Shown here: piece after piece, positions 1 to 9,849 of the stretch | How positions within the stretch are numbered: position 1 is the stretch's first letter | Layout: each line of letters starts with the position of its first letter | Assembly: GCF_000005505.3 (NCBI RefSeq) | Contig: NC_016134.3 | Span: 1,054,001 to 1,118,000, forward strand | Source: Brachypodium distachyon | Taxonomy: Eukaryota > Streptophyta > Magnoliopsida > Poales > Poaceae | Direction of reading: 5' to 3' | Length of the DNA stretch: 64,000 nucleotides | Position numbers and translations under genes: made by a program | Notes under the pieces: generated by a model | Seen by the model: the letters and a program-made list of their open reading frames with translations, nothing else | The model's database searches: none | Told to the model about the DNA's origin: nothing

Positions 1-82
1 GCTCGGAGGAAGAGGAGGTGGTTAGGGTTTTGAGGGAGAAGCCCCAGATGAAGCGCTCGTAGGAGCCGGCGACGAGAGCCAT
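1..82 (-). CDS. 5' end of PAK1IP1/MAK11-like WD40 protein (partial)
   Basis: An ATG on the minus strand at 82 opens a frame that runs off the window after 27 codons. The first residues read MALVAGSYERFIWGF, close to the start of PAK1IP1/MAK11 WD40 proteins as I recall them (animal members begin MELVAGCYEQ). MAK11-type proteins act in 60S ribosomal subunit biogenesis in the nucleolus. Only the first beta strand of the propeller is visible, so the family call rests on this short N-terminal match. The upstream 220 bp (83-303) are its 5' flank and end at a Harbinger transposon insertion. Confidence 0.6.
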   Translation of the reverse strand, partial: MALVAGSYERFIWGFSLKTLTTSSSSE

Positions 83-611
83 TATTCGCGGCGGCGGAGG
101 AAGGACGCGAGCAGACAACCAACCCAAGGAAAGCAGCGAAGCCTTCGCGCCGCCGCCGCCGGTGTATAAGAAGAAGGGCTGAGGAAGAAAGGAAGGGTTT
201 CGTTTCGTCGGGGGTTTTGGGGTTCCGTTTTGGCGCTGTCATGTGGGCCAGCCCATGGCTCGATCACGAGGAGCATCGGACGGCCCGCTGAGCTGTAAAA
301 GTGTAAGAGGCAGTTTGTTTGGGCTTGTGTTGCTTCTAGCTCTCCAAAAGCACAATCTCAAACAAACATCAAAAAAGCTGTTCAATGCTTATGGAAAGCA
401 CTTCTCTCATTTGCACTAAAAGCACAGAAGCACCTCCTGAGGTGCTTCCCGAGCTTCTGGCTCTCCCCGCTCACCCCTCTTCCCCGTTATTACGAAAAAT
501 GCCCTTCTCTTTTTCCCCCTCTCCCCCACCCCCACCGATTCCCCAACCCTCTCCTCTCTGTTCCGTTCGTACGCGCATGGGAGGCGGCGGCTAGGGTTCC
601 CGCCGCCGGTC

Positions 612-930
612 TCCTCCCCGCCCACCCCCGCCGGCGCCGCTCTCCTCACCGCCCGCATCCCCGCCGGCGCCGCTCTCCTCACCGCCCTCATCCCCGCCGG
701 CACCGCTGTCCTCCCCGCGGACTCCGTCTCCCCGCCGGCGCCGCTGTCCTCCCCGCGGACTCCGTCTCCTCCCAGCCGGAGCATCTCTCCTCCCCGCCCT
801 CCCCCGCCGGCACCGCTCTCCTCGCCGCGGACTCCGTCTCCTCCCAGCCGGAGCAACTCTCCTCCCCGCCCTCCCCCGCCGGCGCCAGCTCTCCTCCCCG
901 CCCTCCCCCGCCGGCGCCGCTATCCACTGC
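612..930. repeat. GC-rich minisatellite in the Harbinger left arm
   Basis: Several imperfect tandem copies of a C/G-rich unit lie here. Blocks containing CCGCCGGCGCCGCTCTCCTC and CCCGCGGACTCCGTCTCC recur, and a ~71-bp block beginning CCGGAGCA occurs at about 777 and again at about 848. Open frames across it on both strands are low-complexity Gly/Arg/Ala/Pro strings and are not credible genes. Confidence 0.8.
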
Positions 931-1210
931 CGGAGTCCCCTGCCCTCCACCGCCCCTCCCTCTGCAGTCCCGTGGATCTGGCCAAGGTGAGCCCCCTCTC
1001 CCCTCTCTCTCATATGGCTGCATGTATGGATGCCCTCTCTGCTGCATGTTTGGATGAACCTAAGATTTTTTTGTACATGTATTATGTGTGGATGTATAGA
1101 TGTATTCCATAGATGTATGGATTTTGTGGTGTATTGATGGAGCATTCATGGATAGGGCTGTTCTTGCTGTTAGGTATTAACAATTATATGCTTGCTGTCG
1201 ATGTATATAG

Positions 1211-2168
1211 ATGGATCAAGAAAAAGTAAATCAATCAAAAGCAAATTGGGATGCAATTGCTGCCAAAGCATTCTGTGAGATATGCGCTGAACAAACGCTT
1301 GAAGGAAATAGACCAACGGCTTTTTTGAGTACCACAGGGTACAAGAACTTAGAGCGAGATTTTTTCCAACGAACTAGAAGAAACTACACTAGAAGACAAT
1401 TCAAAAATAGATGGGATGCCATGAAAGCTTTGTACTCAGCATGGAAGTACTATAGAGGTAGATGCACTGGCTGGGTTGGGACCAAGCTACAAGAACTGTT
1501 ACCGCCGACGAGGACTGGTGGCAAGAGACTATAAAGGTATATAGTTACTAATTTGTACTGTTTATATTAAAAGGTTATTAATATTATGTGCACACTTTGT
1601 TGGTATGAGATTCAATGCTAATTTGTACTGTTTTTATTCATAGGGCAATAAACTTGCTGAAGGTTTTCGTAAAGGACCTCCAGATTTCATAGATGAACTT
1701 GAAATTATGTTTGCGGGAGCTCATGTTGATGGGAAGAGTTCTTATATGCCCGGGGCAGGCAATGAGCAAGTTATTATTGAAGATGATAATGAAGGTGAGG
1801 AGGTACTAGTTACTCCTACAAGTCAGAACAGTGGGTGTTTGAATGGAAAGCGTGTGGGTAGTAGTGGTGGTGGAAGCCCAAATAAGAAAAAGACCCCCAT
1901 GCAGAGATAATTCAAGCGTATGGTTGATCATTATACTTCTGACCGATCGTCGGTGTCATCTACTAGTAATGCCACTTTAACTGCTGAGATTGAAAGTATA
2001 ATGCAGAAGGTGGTGGAATGTGGGGCATCCGAAGAAAGTCCTGAGTACTACATGGCAACCAAGTTGTTTGGCAAAGTTGAGAATCGTGTCTTCTTTAATA
2101 CTATGAAGACAAAAGAGGGAAGATTGTGTTGGCTAACAAGGATGTATGAAGATCGAAAAAGGAATTAG
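1211..2168 (+). pseudogene. Broken Myb/SANT-like protein of the Harbinger element
   Basis: The reading frame starting at 1211 encodes a Myb/SANT-like domain (PF12776 type) with the spaced tryptophans SKANWDAI, KNRWDAM and YSAWKYY. This is the DNA-binding partner that PIF/Harbinger elements supply beside their transposase. Two lesions are visible. Near 1468-1472 the frame shifts by one base, because the expected continuation (GWDQATRTV, then DEDWWQETIK) is read one frame over, up to a GT donor at 1537. After an intron (acceptor AG at 1642-1643) the exon continues in frame (GNKLAEGFRKGPPDF) until an in-frame TAA at 1908-1910. Protein-like sequence resumes behind that stop to 2168. The product is therefore probably non-functional unless one lesion is a sequencing error. 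Confidence 0.82.
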
Positions 2169-2349
2169 AATTTGTATCCTTGTCATGTTGTTGTGTTATT
2201 TCCTTTAGCCGAAACTATTCTAGGCGTACTTTCCATTTAGCTTCCCTTTGTCCCGGTCGTGTAAAACATGGATATTTGTGTGCTGAATCTATTGTTTGCA
2301 GTTATGTTGTGTTCTGAAATTATTGTGCTGTGCTGGAATTGTTCTGAAA

Positions 2350-2468
2350 CTGTGCTGAAACTGTTCTAAAATTAATGTGGGCTGTTTTGAAATTGTTGTG
2401 CTGTGCTGAAACTGTTCTGAAATTAATGTGGGCTGTTTTGAAATTGTTGTGCTGTGCTGAAATTATTC
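2350..2468. repeat. 51-bp tandem repeat between the two Harbinger genes
   Basis: A unit beginning CTGTGCTGAAACTGTTCT repeats at 2350 and 2401, with a partial third copy from 2452. It lies in the non-coding stretch (2169-2513) between the Myb-like gene and the transposase gene. I see no coding potential. Confidence 0.8.
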
Positions 2469-2513
2469 TTGTATTATTCTAGCATAATACTAACCATATA
2501 TGCTGTTTTTTAG

Positions 2514-3800
2514 ATGAGCACAGGCGAGAGTGGAAGTGATGATGAAAGTGATATGGACTCCCAAGCAAATGAAGATCAGTTAATGCTTATGACTGCATAT
2601 TTTGTTATGAACCATCATGACAAATACCTGATGAAGAGAAAGAGGAGAATACCTTTATGCACAGGACAACAATGGGTCTTTGAGAACCTGAGCACGTCAA
2701 AAGATTGTTATGCAATGTTCAGAATGTATCCAGCTTGTTTTTATGGACTGCATAACACATTGGTGGGACGCTACAAATTGGAGTCAACTAGGGAGATGTC
2801 TTCAATGGAGGCACTAGCTATGTTTCTATGGACAGTTGGAGGTCCTGAATCGGTGACCCAAGTTGAGAACCGCTTCAAGAGGTCCAAAGAAACAATCCAC
2901 CGGAAGTTCGAACATGTATTGGGTTGCTTGACCCAACTAGCAGCAGATATCATCAAACCAAGAGATCCTCAGTTTCCAACAGTGCATGAAAGGCTCCAGG
3001 ACTCTAGATTCTCCCCCCACTTCAATGGTTGCATAGGCGCAATTGATGGGACACACATACGTGTTGTCGTGCCAGCTGAAGATATTGCCAACCATGTAGG
3101 AAGGTATGGATATCCCACACAGAATGTGATGGCTGTGTGTGACTTTGACATGAGGTTCATCTCAATAGTTGCGGGATGGCCAGGATCCGCACATGACACA
3201 AGGATATTCAAAGACACGTTGATAACTTATTCAGAAAACTTTCCACATCCACCTTCAGGTTTGCTTATGCACTATTATTTTGCAAACTATATTATTTCCT
3301 CCTTTACTTATCACTAACATTGTTTTTCTTTAGGGAGGTACTATTTGGTTGACTCTGGTTATCCGAATCAGACCGGATATCTTGCTCCATACAAAGGACA
3401 AAAGTATCATTTGCCGGAGTTCCGAAGAGGCATTGAAGAAGGTCGACACCCAACTGGTAAAAAAGAAATCTTCAATCATGCTCATTCACAACTTCGGAAT
3501 GTCATCGAGCGCTCTTTTGGTGTGTTGAAGATGAAATGGCGCATCTTACTACATGTGCCTTCTTATGCAATTGAGAAGCAAACACGTATAATAGTTGCAT
3601 GCATGGCGCTTCATAACTGGATTAGAGAGAGTGCTCTACATGATGACGAGTTCTACAAATGTGACCAAGATGAGAACTATATGCCGGGGAACATAAAACC
3701 TACACCATCAGTGGACCTTCCTGGTCTTCATCAAGGAGTCCATAATGCCAACATGGATGTGCTTCGTGAAAGGATTGCTAATGGATTGATAGGTCGATAG
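2514..3800 (+). CDS. PIF/Harbinger DDE transposase (2 exons, 403 aa)
   Basis: Exons are 2514-3258 and 3334-3800. The intron is CAG|GTTTGC...TTTCTTTAG|GG and keeps the frame (PPSG-RYYLVDSGY). The three acidic catalytic residues of the DDE_4/HARBI1-like fold are present: GAIDGTHIRV, GWPGSAHDTRIF, and the Glu in RNVIERSFGVLK. The acidic N-terminus (GSDDESDMD) and the helical region before the catalytic core are usual for plant PIF transposases. It acts in the nucleus by cut-and-paste at TWA sites with a Myb/SANT-like partner. No stop or frameshift is visible, in contrast to the broken partner gene upstream. A TTTTTTAG acceptor-like site directly precedes the ATG, so a 5'-UTR intron is possible. 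Confidence 0.9.
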
Positions 3801-4120
3801 GAAAGTTGCACGCTAGAGCCTGCATGTATTTTGGATCTCATATGTTGGACTACTTGTTATTATATTTCCTACTAGTGGTTCATAGTAATGTATGAGCACT
3901 TCATATTCTGGACTATTTGTTATTATATTTAACTAGTCACTTGTGGTAAAATCTATATGCACTTGTGTATATTGCGCTGTATGCCACCAGCTGTTCTCAG
4001 AAGCAGGTTGCCAAACAGTTCTCCAGCACCAGCACAATCTGACAATCTCCAGCTGCTTCTCAGGTCCAAGAATCTCCAGCTGCTTCTCAAGAATCTGCAG
4101 CCCAAACAAACAGGCCCTAA

Positions 4121-4745
4121 GTCCACCTAGGAGACTTGCAAGTGGACCCCACTACCGATGGGGCAGCTTTTTTCCCCTTCTGTTTCAGAGAAAACATTTC
4201 AAGCTATTCAATTTTCTTAAGAACCTAGGAATAAAGTTACATCGTCCTTTCAAAAACAAAAGTTACATCGCCGTCGGTGATTAATTACATCCAGAAATGG
4301 GGATCATTATGCCAAAAATTAACTAGCTAAAACATGATTTGTTCAAACAAAACTTCCACAAAATAGTTTGTTCTAGAGAAAACTCGCCTAAAGCATTTTA
4401 CTACTTACGATGCAAATCCACCGCGAATCTTAGCCCAGAATGATTTGTTGGACATCGAAGTTTCGGAGCTCCAGGGAATCAAACATTTTGGAGCTTTATT
4501 AAAAACCAAACCATGTTTAGTGCAGCACCAAAGGTTAATTAACTACAATCTCCCCCTAAACAAAAGTTAACTGGTAGTACTGCAAGTAAATTGTCTGAAT
4601 TCAACTTATTGCACAAACCGAAAGCCTGCCCTAATGAGTTCGCCACCTTCTTCCTCCAACAAGGAGCAAGGAAGAACTCAAAACACTGGAGCTCCTAACG
4701 ATAATGGCAGAACCAAGCTCCAGGCGCTTTCCCCGGCAACAGTCA
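4121..4745. other. Intergenic between Harbinger element and MATE 3' end
   Basis: This is AT-rich sequence without convincing coding potential. It contains the 3' flank of the minus-strand MATE gene. I see no structured element in it. Confidence 0.5.
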
Positions 4746-6906
4746 TTAGACGCCTCTGTCATCGTCGACCATGACCGAGACGCCCTCGTCCGCTGCAGCG
4801 GTGCGCCGCAGCCGCTGGGTCGCCTTCTCCACCTGTGGATACGCATAGCCATGAACGGTGATAGAAATTGAGCATAACTTTAACTGAACCAGAATGGCAG
4901 AAGAGCTCACCTCGCTGTCCCAGTTAGTCCTGGCTGTGATGACAATCAGACTCGCCGTTTGCACAGCCACACCTATGATCAAGCCCCACCAGATCCCCTG
5001 ATTAGCATAAAGAGATCATGTAAGTTGCAGCTGATCAATCAACACCTCTCTCTGGAGAAAATGCAGCATTTAAGAGTTAACTGAAGATGAAATTAGTGCA
5101 GAAAGTTACAGCTGCTCCTAGGCTTGTTTTGAACCCTAGGACACATCCAATTGGCAGCCCAATCAGGTAGTAAGCCCCAACGTTGACATAGGCAACTATG
5201 ACTTGCCACCCACTCCCGACAGCAACCCCTGCAGAAATTTCGGAACCAAGTTTAATTCCTTTGGTTATTTGCAAACTAGGCATGCACTTTGTGTTCTTGT
5301 CGAGTGACAAGTGTACCTGAGAGAATTGGCTGAATTCCATTCAGGAAGATGCTGATGGCCAGCAATGGTGAAAGACTGATGACAGCCTCGATCACTGTGG
5401 TGCTACTTGTGTAGAGTGTGCTCAATGGATACCTGAGGACTAGGACTACAACTGTGGCAAGAATGCTGAAGGCGATGCTCGCTGTGACGACCACCATGAC
5501 CGACAACCTTGCGACCTTTGGATGGCCAGCGCCAAGCTCATTGCCAACACGGATACTGCGTAATAAGTTGGTGCAAATGTTTGATCAGCAAGGAGAAACT
5601 GATTTGCATGTATATCTCAGTCATTGCACTGACCTGGCCGCGTAGCTCAAGCCAAGCATGATTTGGAAGTCCCAGTTCCAGTAATTGATGCTGAAACAAA
5701 TTGAAGAGATAGCGTTGCAAGTTATACTTGAATATGAATATATTATCAAGACATTAGAAATTACAATCACAATTTCAAACTACAACATGAGCTTAATGAT
5801 CTTGCGGCCTACCAGATAGAGAGTGAATCAAGTGCGATCTCTGGGTTGGGGAGGAAGCCAGTCAGAAGCACGAATCCTTGCACATACCAGATCTCCAATC
5901 TGAACAAGAACATAACGAAACAAGATATAAACCAGCAAGAACTACCAAATAACTAGCAGTAGCTCATAAATTTACTCACGCCAGCATGACAGCTGAAGCA
6001 AAAGCGAGCTTGGCGTAACCCCAGAGGCCTCTGAATGCGAGCCTGGACAGCCCGGTCCATGTCTCCTTACAAGACGGGCTCCAGATGATGTACCCCCATG
6101 TCAATGCCACGAGCACCCACCAAGAGAAGCTCAGCGTCAGAGCTGCGCCGAGAAGGCCGAAGCTTAGCACAAACACGGCAAGCCACGAGATGAGGACGTG
6201 GAAGACGAGCACAGCCAGCGTCATGTATGCCACGGGGTTGACAATGTTCTGGGCCTGCAGGAACCTCTGCATTGGGCAGAAAAGCGCGAACGCAAGCAGC
6301 TGCGGCACCAGCCCACGAGCATATAGCTGCCCTGCTGAAGCCACGTCTGCAGTCTGCCCAATGAGCCGCAGGAATGGACCAGAGTACCAATACAGGAAGG
6401 CGATGGCGACGGCTGTCACGAACTGGAGTACCAGTGCCCTCTGGCAAACGACGCCCATGGCCCTGTACCTCCTTGCCCCGTAAGCCTGGCCACACACTGT
6501 TTGCACCGCGCTTGACATGCCAAGCTGCATTGCATACAAGTGATAATACGCCATTTCTCAGCAATGCCAAGGACTACACCACATAATGCAAGACATGTGC
6601 AAAGCTAGTTACCATGATGCCGTACGCTAGGCCCTGGATGCCAATGTTGGTGATGGAGGCACCAGCGAGCTCGAGCTCGCCAAGGTGGCCAACAAACATC
6701 TGAGTGACGAGGCTGAGCGTGAAGCTGAAGAGCGTGATGAGGATGGACGCCCATGAGATGCGCCACAGGTTGCCAGCCTCCCACAATGCCAGACGTGACA
6801 GCACGTCCAAAGGCACAGGCTCCCGGCGCAGCAGCTCCTCCGATGCGCCTGACCGGTCGTCGACAAAGTCCAGCAACGGTGCCCTCCCGTTGCTATCTTC
6901 CTCCAT
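4746..6906 (-). CDS. MATE efflux transporter, DTX/TT12-like (8 exons, 504 aa)
   Basis: Exons in transcript order are 6613-6906, 5980-6524, 5813-5899, 5634-5690, 5317-5555, 5110-5228, 4911-4997 and 4746-4832. All introns are GT-AG and the phases join into 504 codons, the usual MATE length. The family signatures are MFVGHLGELELAG (helix 1-2), GMSSAVQTVCGQAYGARRY (helix 2-3) and SIRVGNELGAGHPKVA (the second-half repeat). MATE proteins have 12 membrane helices and exchange protons or sodium for organic cations, flavonoids or alkaloids at the vacuolar or plasma membrane. The substrate cannot be read from sequence. Overall similarity looks closest to the plant TT12/DTX40 branch. The short acidic N-terminus holds a PLLD sequence, possibly a tonoplast-sorting dileucine. 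The upstream neighbour, a PPR gene on the same strand, ends 394 bp away. Confidence 0.93.
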
Positions 6907-7300
6907 TGTCTCCTCTCCTTAAGTGCTTCACTCAGTCTACTTCATTATGGACCAAGCCTTTCTGATGCTGATATATGCACGAGACATGTGTAGTCCTAAG
7001 ATTCAATAGCCCTTTGAGTGGTGGCTAACTAACCTTCAAGTGCCATACCTACCAGTCTATTGGTTGGCTCTGAATAAGTTGGTGAAAAGTGCAGAGGTAT
7101 GAGTATGAAACATGGAACGTTACCAGCTGAACACAAAACTATGAATTCAGTTTGGGTTAGGTGAATTACGGGTTTGTGTTGCATGCAGAAGAAAATGAAT
7201 AAGCTTTCCAGCATGTAAAGCTTCTGATTCTGACAACCCATCAAATCTAAACATCTTGCCAACAAACACAGGACACATCGAAATGTCAGAAATCAACAGC

Positions 7301-9466
7301 TTATTTTTCTTGTTTCAGAAGACCTCTTTCAACAAACTTAACTATAAGCTTTCCAGCAGCTTGTTTTCGTTCCTCTAAGACCAGCCGATCGTCAACTTTT
7401 TGACATAATTTTAAATCAGGAATTAAATTTCTCTGGAACATTCGGCATGCCACATTGTATGCCTGAATTGTGAGGCCTCTATTAAGAAAACTCTCCATCA
7501 GAATGTGGCATGTCTGAGCATCTCTCTGCGAGGCAGTTCTCAGTACTTTGCTGAGGAGACCGTAAGCTTCATTAAGTTTACCAAATGCGCATAGCTTCTC
7601 AATAACCTGATTGTATACACTCTTAAGCTCTTGTCTTGCCAACATCTTATCCAATAGATCGACTAATTCTTCCACTGTACCCTTCTCGCAGTATCTATGT
7701 ATCACTGTCCTGTATGTAACAAGTGTAGGGACCAATCCTCTATTAAGCATTTTCTCCACAAGACCTGTGGCTTCTTTCAGCCTGCCTTTCCTTCCCAAAG
7801 CATTGACAACAACAGTATAAGTTACAACATCTGGATGCCTGTTACTGAGATATAAGTCATCCAACAAAGAGAGCGCTGATTCCAAATCACCCTGGCGAGA
7901 AAATCCATGAATCACAGTAGTGAAGTTGACAACATTGATGGTACAACCTTTGCTTTGGCACTGCTCCATGAATTCTTTGGCTTCTGCTGGCTTTCCTTCC
8001 TTACATAACGCATGAATAAGTAGGTTAATCTCCACGGTAGTAGGGAAGAAACCCTTCTGCAACATCTGTGCTACAACGTCACATGATTCCTTTAGTTTTC
8101 CTTCTCTTCTAAACCCATGCATTACAACACTATATGTGATATCACTTGGAGTCCACCAGTCCTCTCCGCTCTTGTTTAGCAATTCCCAAGCCTCTGAAGA
8201 TTTCCCAACTTTGCAGAGACCATTTAACAATGCAGTATGCGTAACTATGTTAGGCTTGCAGCCATTCTTGTACATGTGCTTCATCATCTTTCTTGCTTGG
8301 TCAATTTCCCCGATTCGGCAGAACCCATCAACAACTGCACTATATGTCACAACGTCAGGGTGACATTCTTTTGAGATCATCTCACCAACAATCTCCTTTG
8401 CCTCCGCCATCCTCCCATTCAAGCAAAAAGAGTGCACGACTGCACTATATCCAACCTCATCGACACGGAACCTTTTCCCCTCTGACTCCCTCAAGAATTC
8501 CAACGCCTCATCTGCATGACCATGCTTTGCAAGCACATGGATGAGCATGTTATACGTAACCTGGTCTGTAAGAAGACCAGCATCGTTCCTCATCGTCGCC
8601 AGCAAACTCCGCACTTCTGACACCCTCTTCTCCTTGCACAAGAAGCTCATCACTGTATAATAGCTAATCTTGTCAGGCGGGCACCCATTTTTTAGCATTA
8701 CACCAATCATCTCGAGTGCCTCGACAACCCGCCGAACACTGCATAACCCCTTTATAAGACAATTGTACGTTACTACATCCGGCTCAACCCCAACACGGCG
8801 CATCCGATCGGCAAACCCGAGCGCTTTGTCGACACGCCCAGCCACGACAAGCACGTTCACCGCCACATTGCATATCGATATGTCAGGCGCGCACCCGTCC
8901 GTCTGCATGAGCTGTAGCACGCGCATGGCGGAGCGGAGCTTCCCTGCGCGGCTGTACGAGAGCATGAGGTGCGCGAACTGCCGCGGCCCGCGCCGCACGC
9001 CCCGGCGGATCATGAGGCGCACGACGCGGCGAGCGGGGTCGTGGAGCCTGGTGCGGCTGAGGAGGCCGAGCATTTCGTCGAACACCTCGGGGGCGTGCCT
9101 GTACTGCCACTGCCGGTCGGCCCAGCGGAAGAACTCGAACGCGGCGCGGGCGTCCCCCTGCGCCTGCGCGCGCAGCACGGCGCGGACCTGCGGCGGGGAG
9201 AGCACCCGGAGCAGGTGCCGGAGCTGCGCCTCCAGCTTCGGCGTCCACGAGCCGCGTTGCTCCAGCAGCCTGCAGGTGTCGCGCACGAGCCGGCTGCGCG
9301 ACTCCTCCGAGAGGTCATCCTCGGGGGCAAGCTCCTTGGTGGTAGATACAGACACCGCGGCGAGTTCTCCCGCGGCGGGCAAGGAGGACGCTGCGGTGCC
9401 GCAGAGGCGGCGGGGTTGTAGGAAGAGGAGGAGGACCGATGGGCTCTTGGTTAGGTGCCTAGGCAT
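7301..9466 (-). CDS. P-class pentatricopeptide repeat protein (721 aa)
   Basis: A single long exon encodes tandem 35-residue PPR motifs of the P class. The consensus DVVTYNCLIKGLC-type helix recurs about 14-15 times from roughly residue 130 to 690, for example DVVTYSAVVDGFCRIGEID and NIVTHTALLNGLCKVGK. The N-terminus (MPRHLTKSPSVLLLFLQPRR) is basic and lacks acidic residues, as in mitochondrial or plastid targeting peptides. No E, DYW or SMR domain is visible at the C-terminus. P-class PPR proteins bind organellar RNA base by base and promote stabilisation, intron splicing or translation. The target is not readable without a code-based prediction. Lack of introns is normal for the family. It diverges head-to-head from the hydrolase gene starting at 9850. 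Confidence 0.95.
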   Translation of the reverse strand: MPRHLTKSPSVLLLFLQPRRLCGTAASSLPAAGELAAVSVSTTKELAPEDDLSEESRSRLVRDTCRLLEQRGSWTPKLEAQLRHLLRVLSPPQVRAVLRAQAQGDARAAFEFFRWADRQWQYRHAPEVFDEMLGLLSRTRLHDPARRVVRLMIRRGVRRGPRQFAHLMLSYSRAGKLRSAMRVLQLMQTDGCAPDISICNVAVNVLVVAGRVDKALGFADRMRRVGVEPDVVTYNCLIKGLCSVRRVVEALEMIGVMLKNGCPPDKISYYTVMSFLCKEKRVSEVRSLLATMRNDAGLLTDQVTYNMLIHVLAKHGHADEALEFLRESEGKRFRVDEVGYSAVVHSFCLNGRMAEAKEIVGEMISKECHPDVVTYSAVVDGFCRIGEIDQARKMMKHMYKNGCKPNIVTHTALLNGLCKVGKSSEAWELLNKSGEDWWTPSDITYSVVMHGFRREGKLKESCDVVAQMLQKGFFPTTVEINLLIHALCKEGKPAEAKEFMEQCQSKGCTINVVNFTTVIHGFSRQGDLESALSLLDDLYLSNRHPDVVTYTVVVNALGRKGRLKEATGLVEKMLNRGLVPTLVTYRTVIHRYCEKGTVEELVDLLDKMLARQELKSVYNQVIEKLCAFGKLNEAYGLLSKVLRTASQRDAQTCHILMESFLNRGLTIQAYNVACRMFQRNLIPDLKLCQKVDDRLVLEERKQAAGKLIVKFVERGLLKQEK

Positions 9467-9849
9467 GGCAAGCGATGATGCGTTTGGGTGGCTGCGAAAG
9501 CGATCGGCAATGGACGGCGGCGGCGGCGGCGGCGGGGAGACTCGCCGAGTCGGGCTCCGGCGCCGGGTTTGGTAGGAGAGCTGTGTGGGGTCACAGCGTC
9601 AGGTCAAGCAACACACGTAGAGTGCATTTAGGCAAAATGATCCCAGTTCAAGGAACAAATGTTTTATGTCGGCATTAAGCGAAGACTGCAGGTGCCTATT
9701 TGCAAAACAACCATTTGTACCAAACCGATTCCGCGCACCATCTGAGATTCTGTTCTCTTTATTCCGTCCGCTTCCACAGTTCCACGCATCTTCCCTCCCT
9801 CTCGCCGACTCGCCGGACGGGGCTCCCGCCCCGGCAAACCCGGACACCA
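9467..9849. promoter_or_regulatory. Head-to-head promoter between PPR and MBL-fold genes
   Basis: Only 383 bp separate the start codons of two divergently transcribed genes. The half next to the PPR start is GC-rich (a GGC run around 9516-9533) and the half next to the hydrolase start is C-rich. No clear TATA box is seen on either side. This arrangement suggests a shared, TATA-less bidirectional promoter. Confidence 0.6.

Larger units (their letters stand above)
307..4117 (+). mobile_element. PIF/Harbinger DNA transposon, 3.8 kb
   Basis: The element is bounded by 3-bp direct repeats TAA (304-306 and 4118-4120). It has 19-bp terminal inverted repeats: left GAGGCAGTTTGTTTGGGCT at 307-325, and right, reverse-complemented, GGGCCTGTTTGTTTGGGCT at 4099-4117 (16/19 match). 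A TWA target duplication and GGGCCTGTTTG-like ends are typical of PIF/Harbinger. It carries the two genes expected of the superfamily, a Myb/SANT-like DNA-binding protein and a DDE transposase, both on the plus strand. The left interior (about 390-960) is C/G-rich repeat sequence. It lies 225 bp upstream of the start codon of the minus-strand WD40 gene, so it may affect that promoter. Confidence 0.93.

Noticed and set aside
591..1145. Long open frames on the minus strand in the GC-rich repeat
   Set aside because: Low-complexity Gly/Arg/Ala product from a minisatellite. The same stretch is open in several frames.
8670..9575. 301-codon plus-strand frame
   Set aside because: Antisense shadow of the PPR coding exon in GC-rich sequence. 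No domain.
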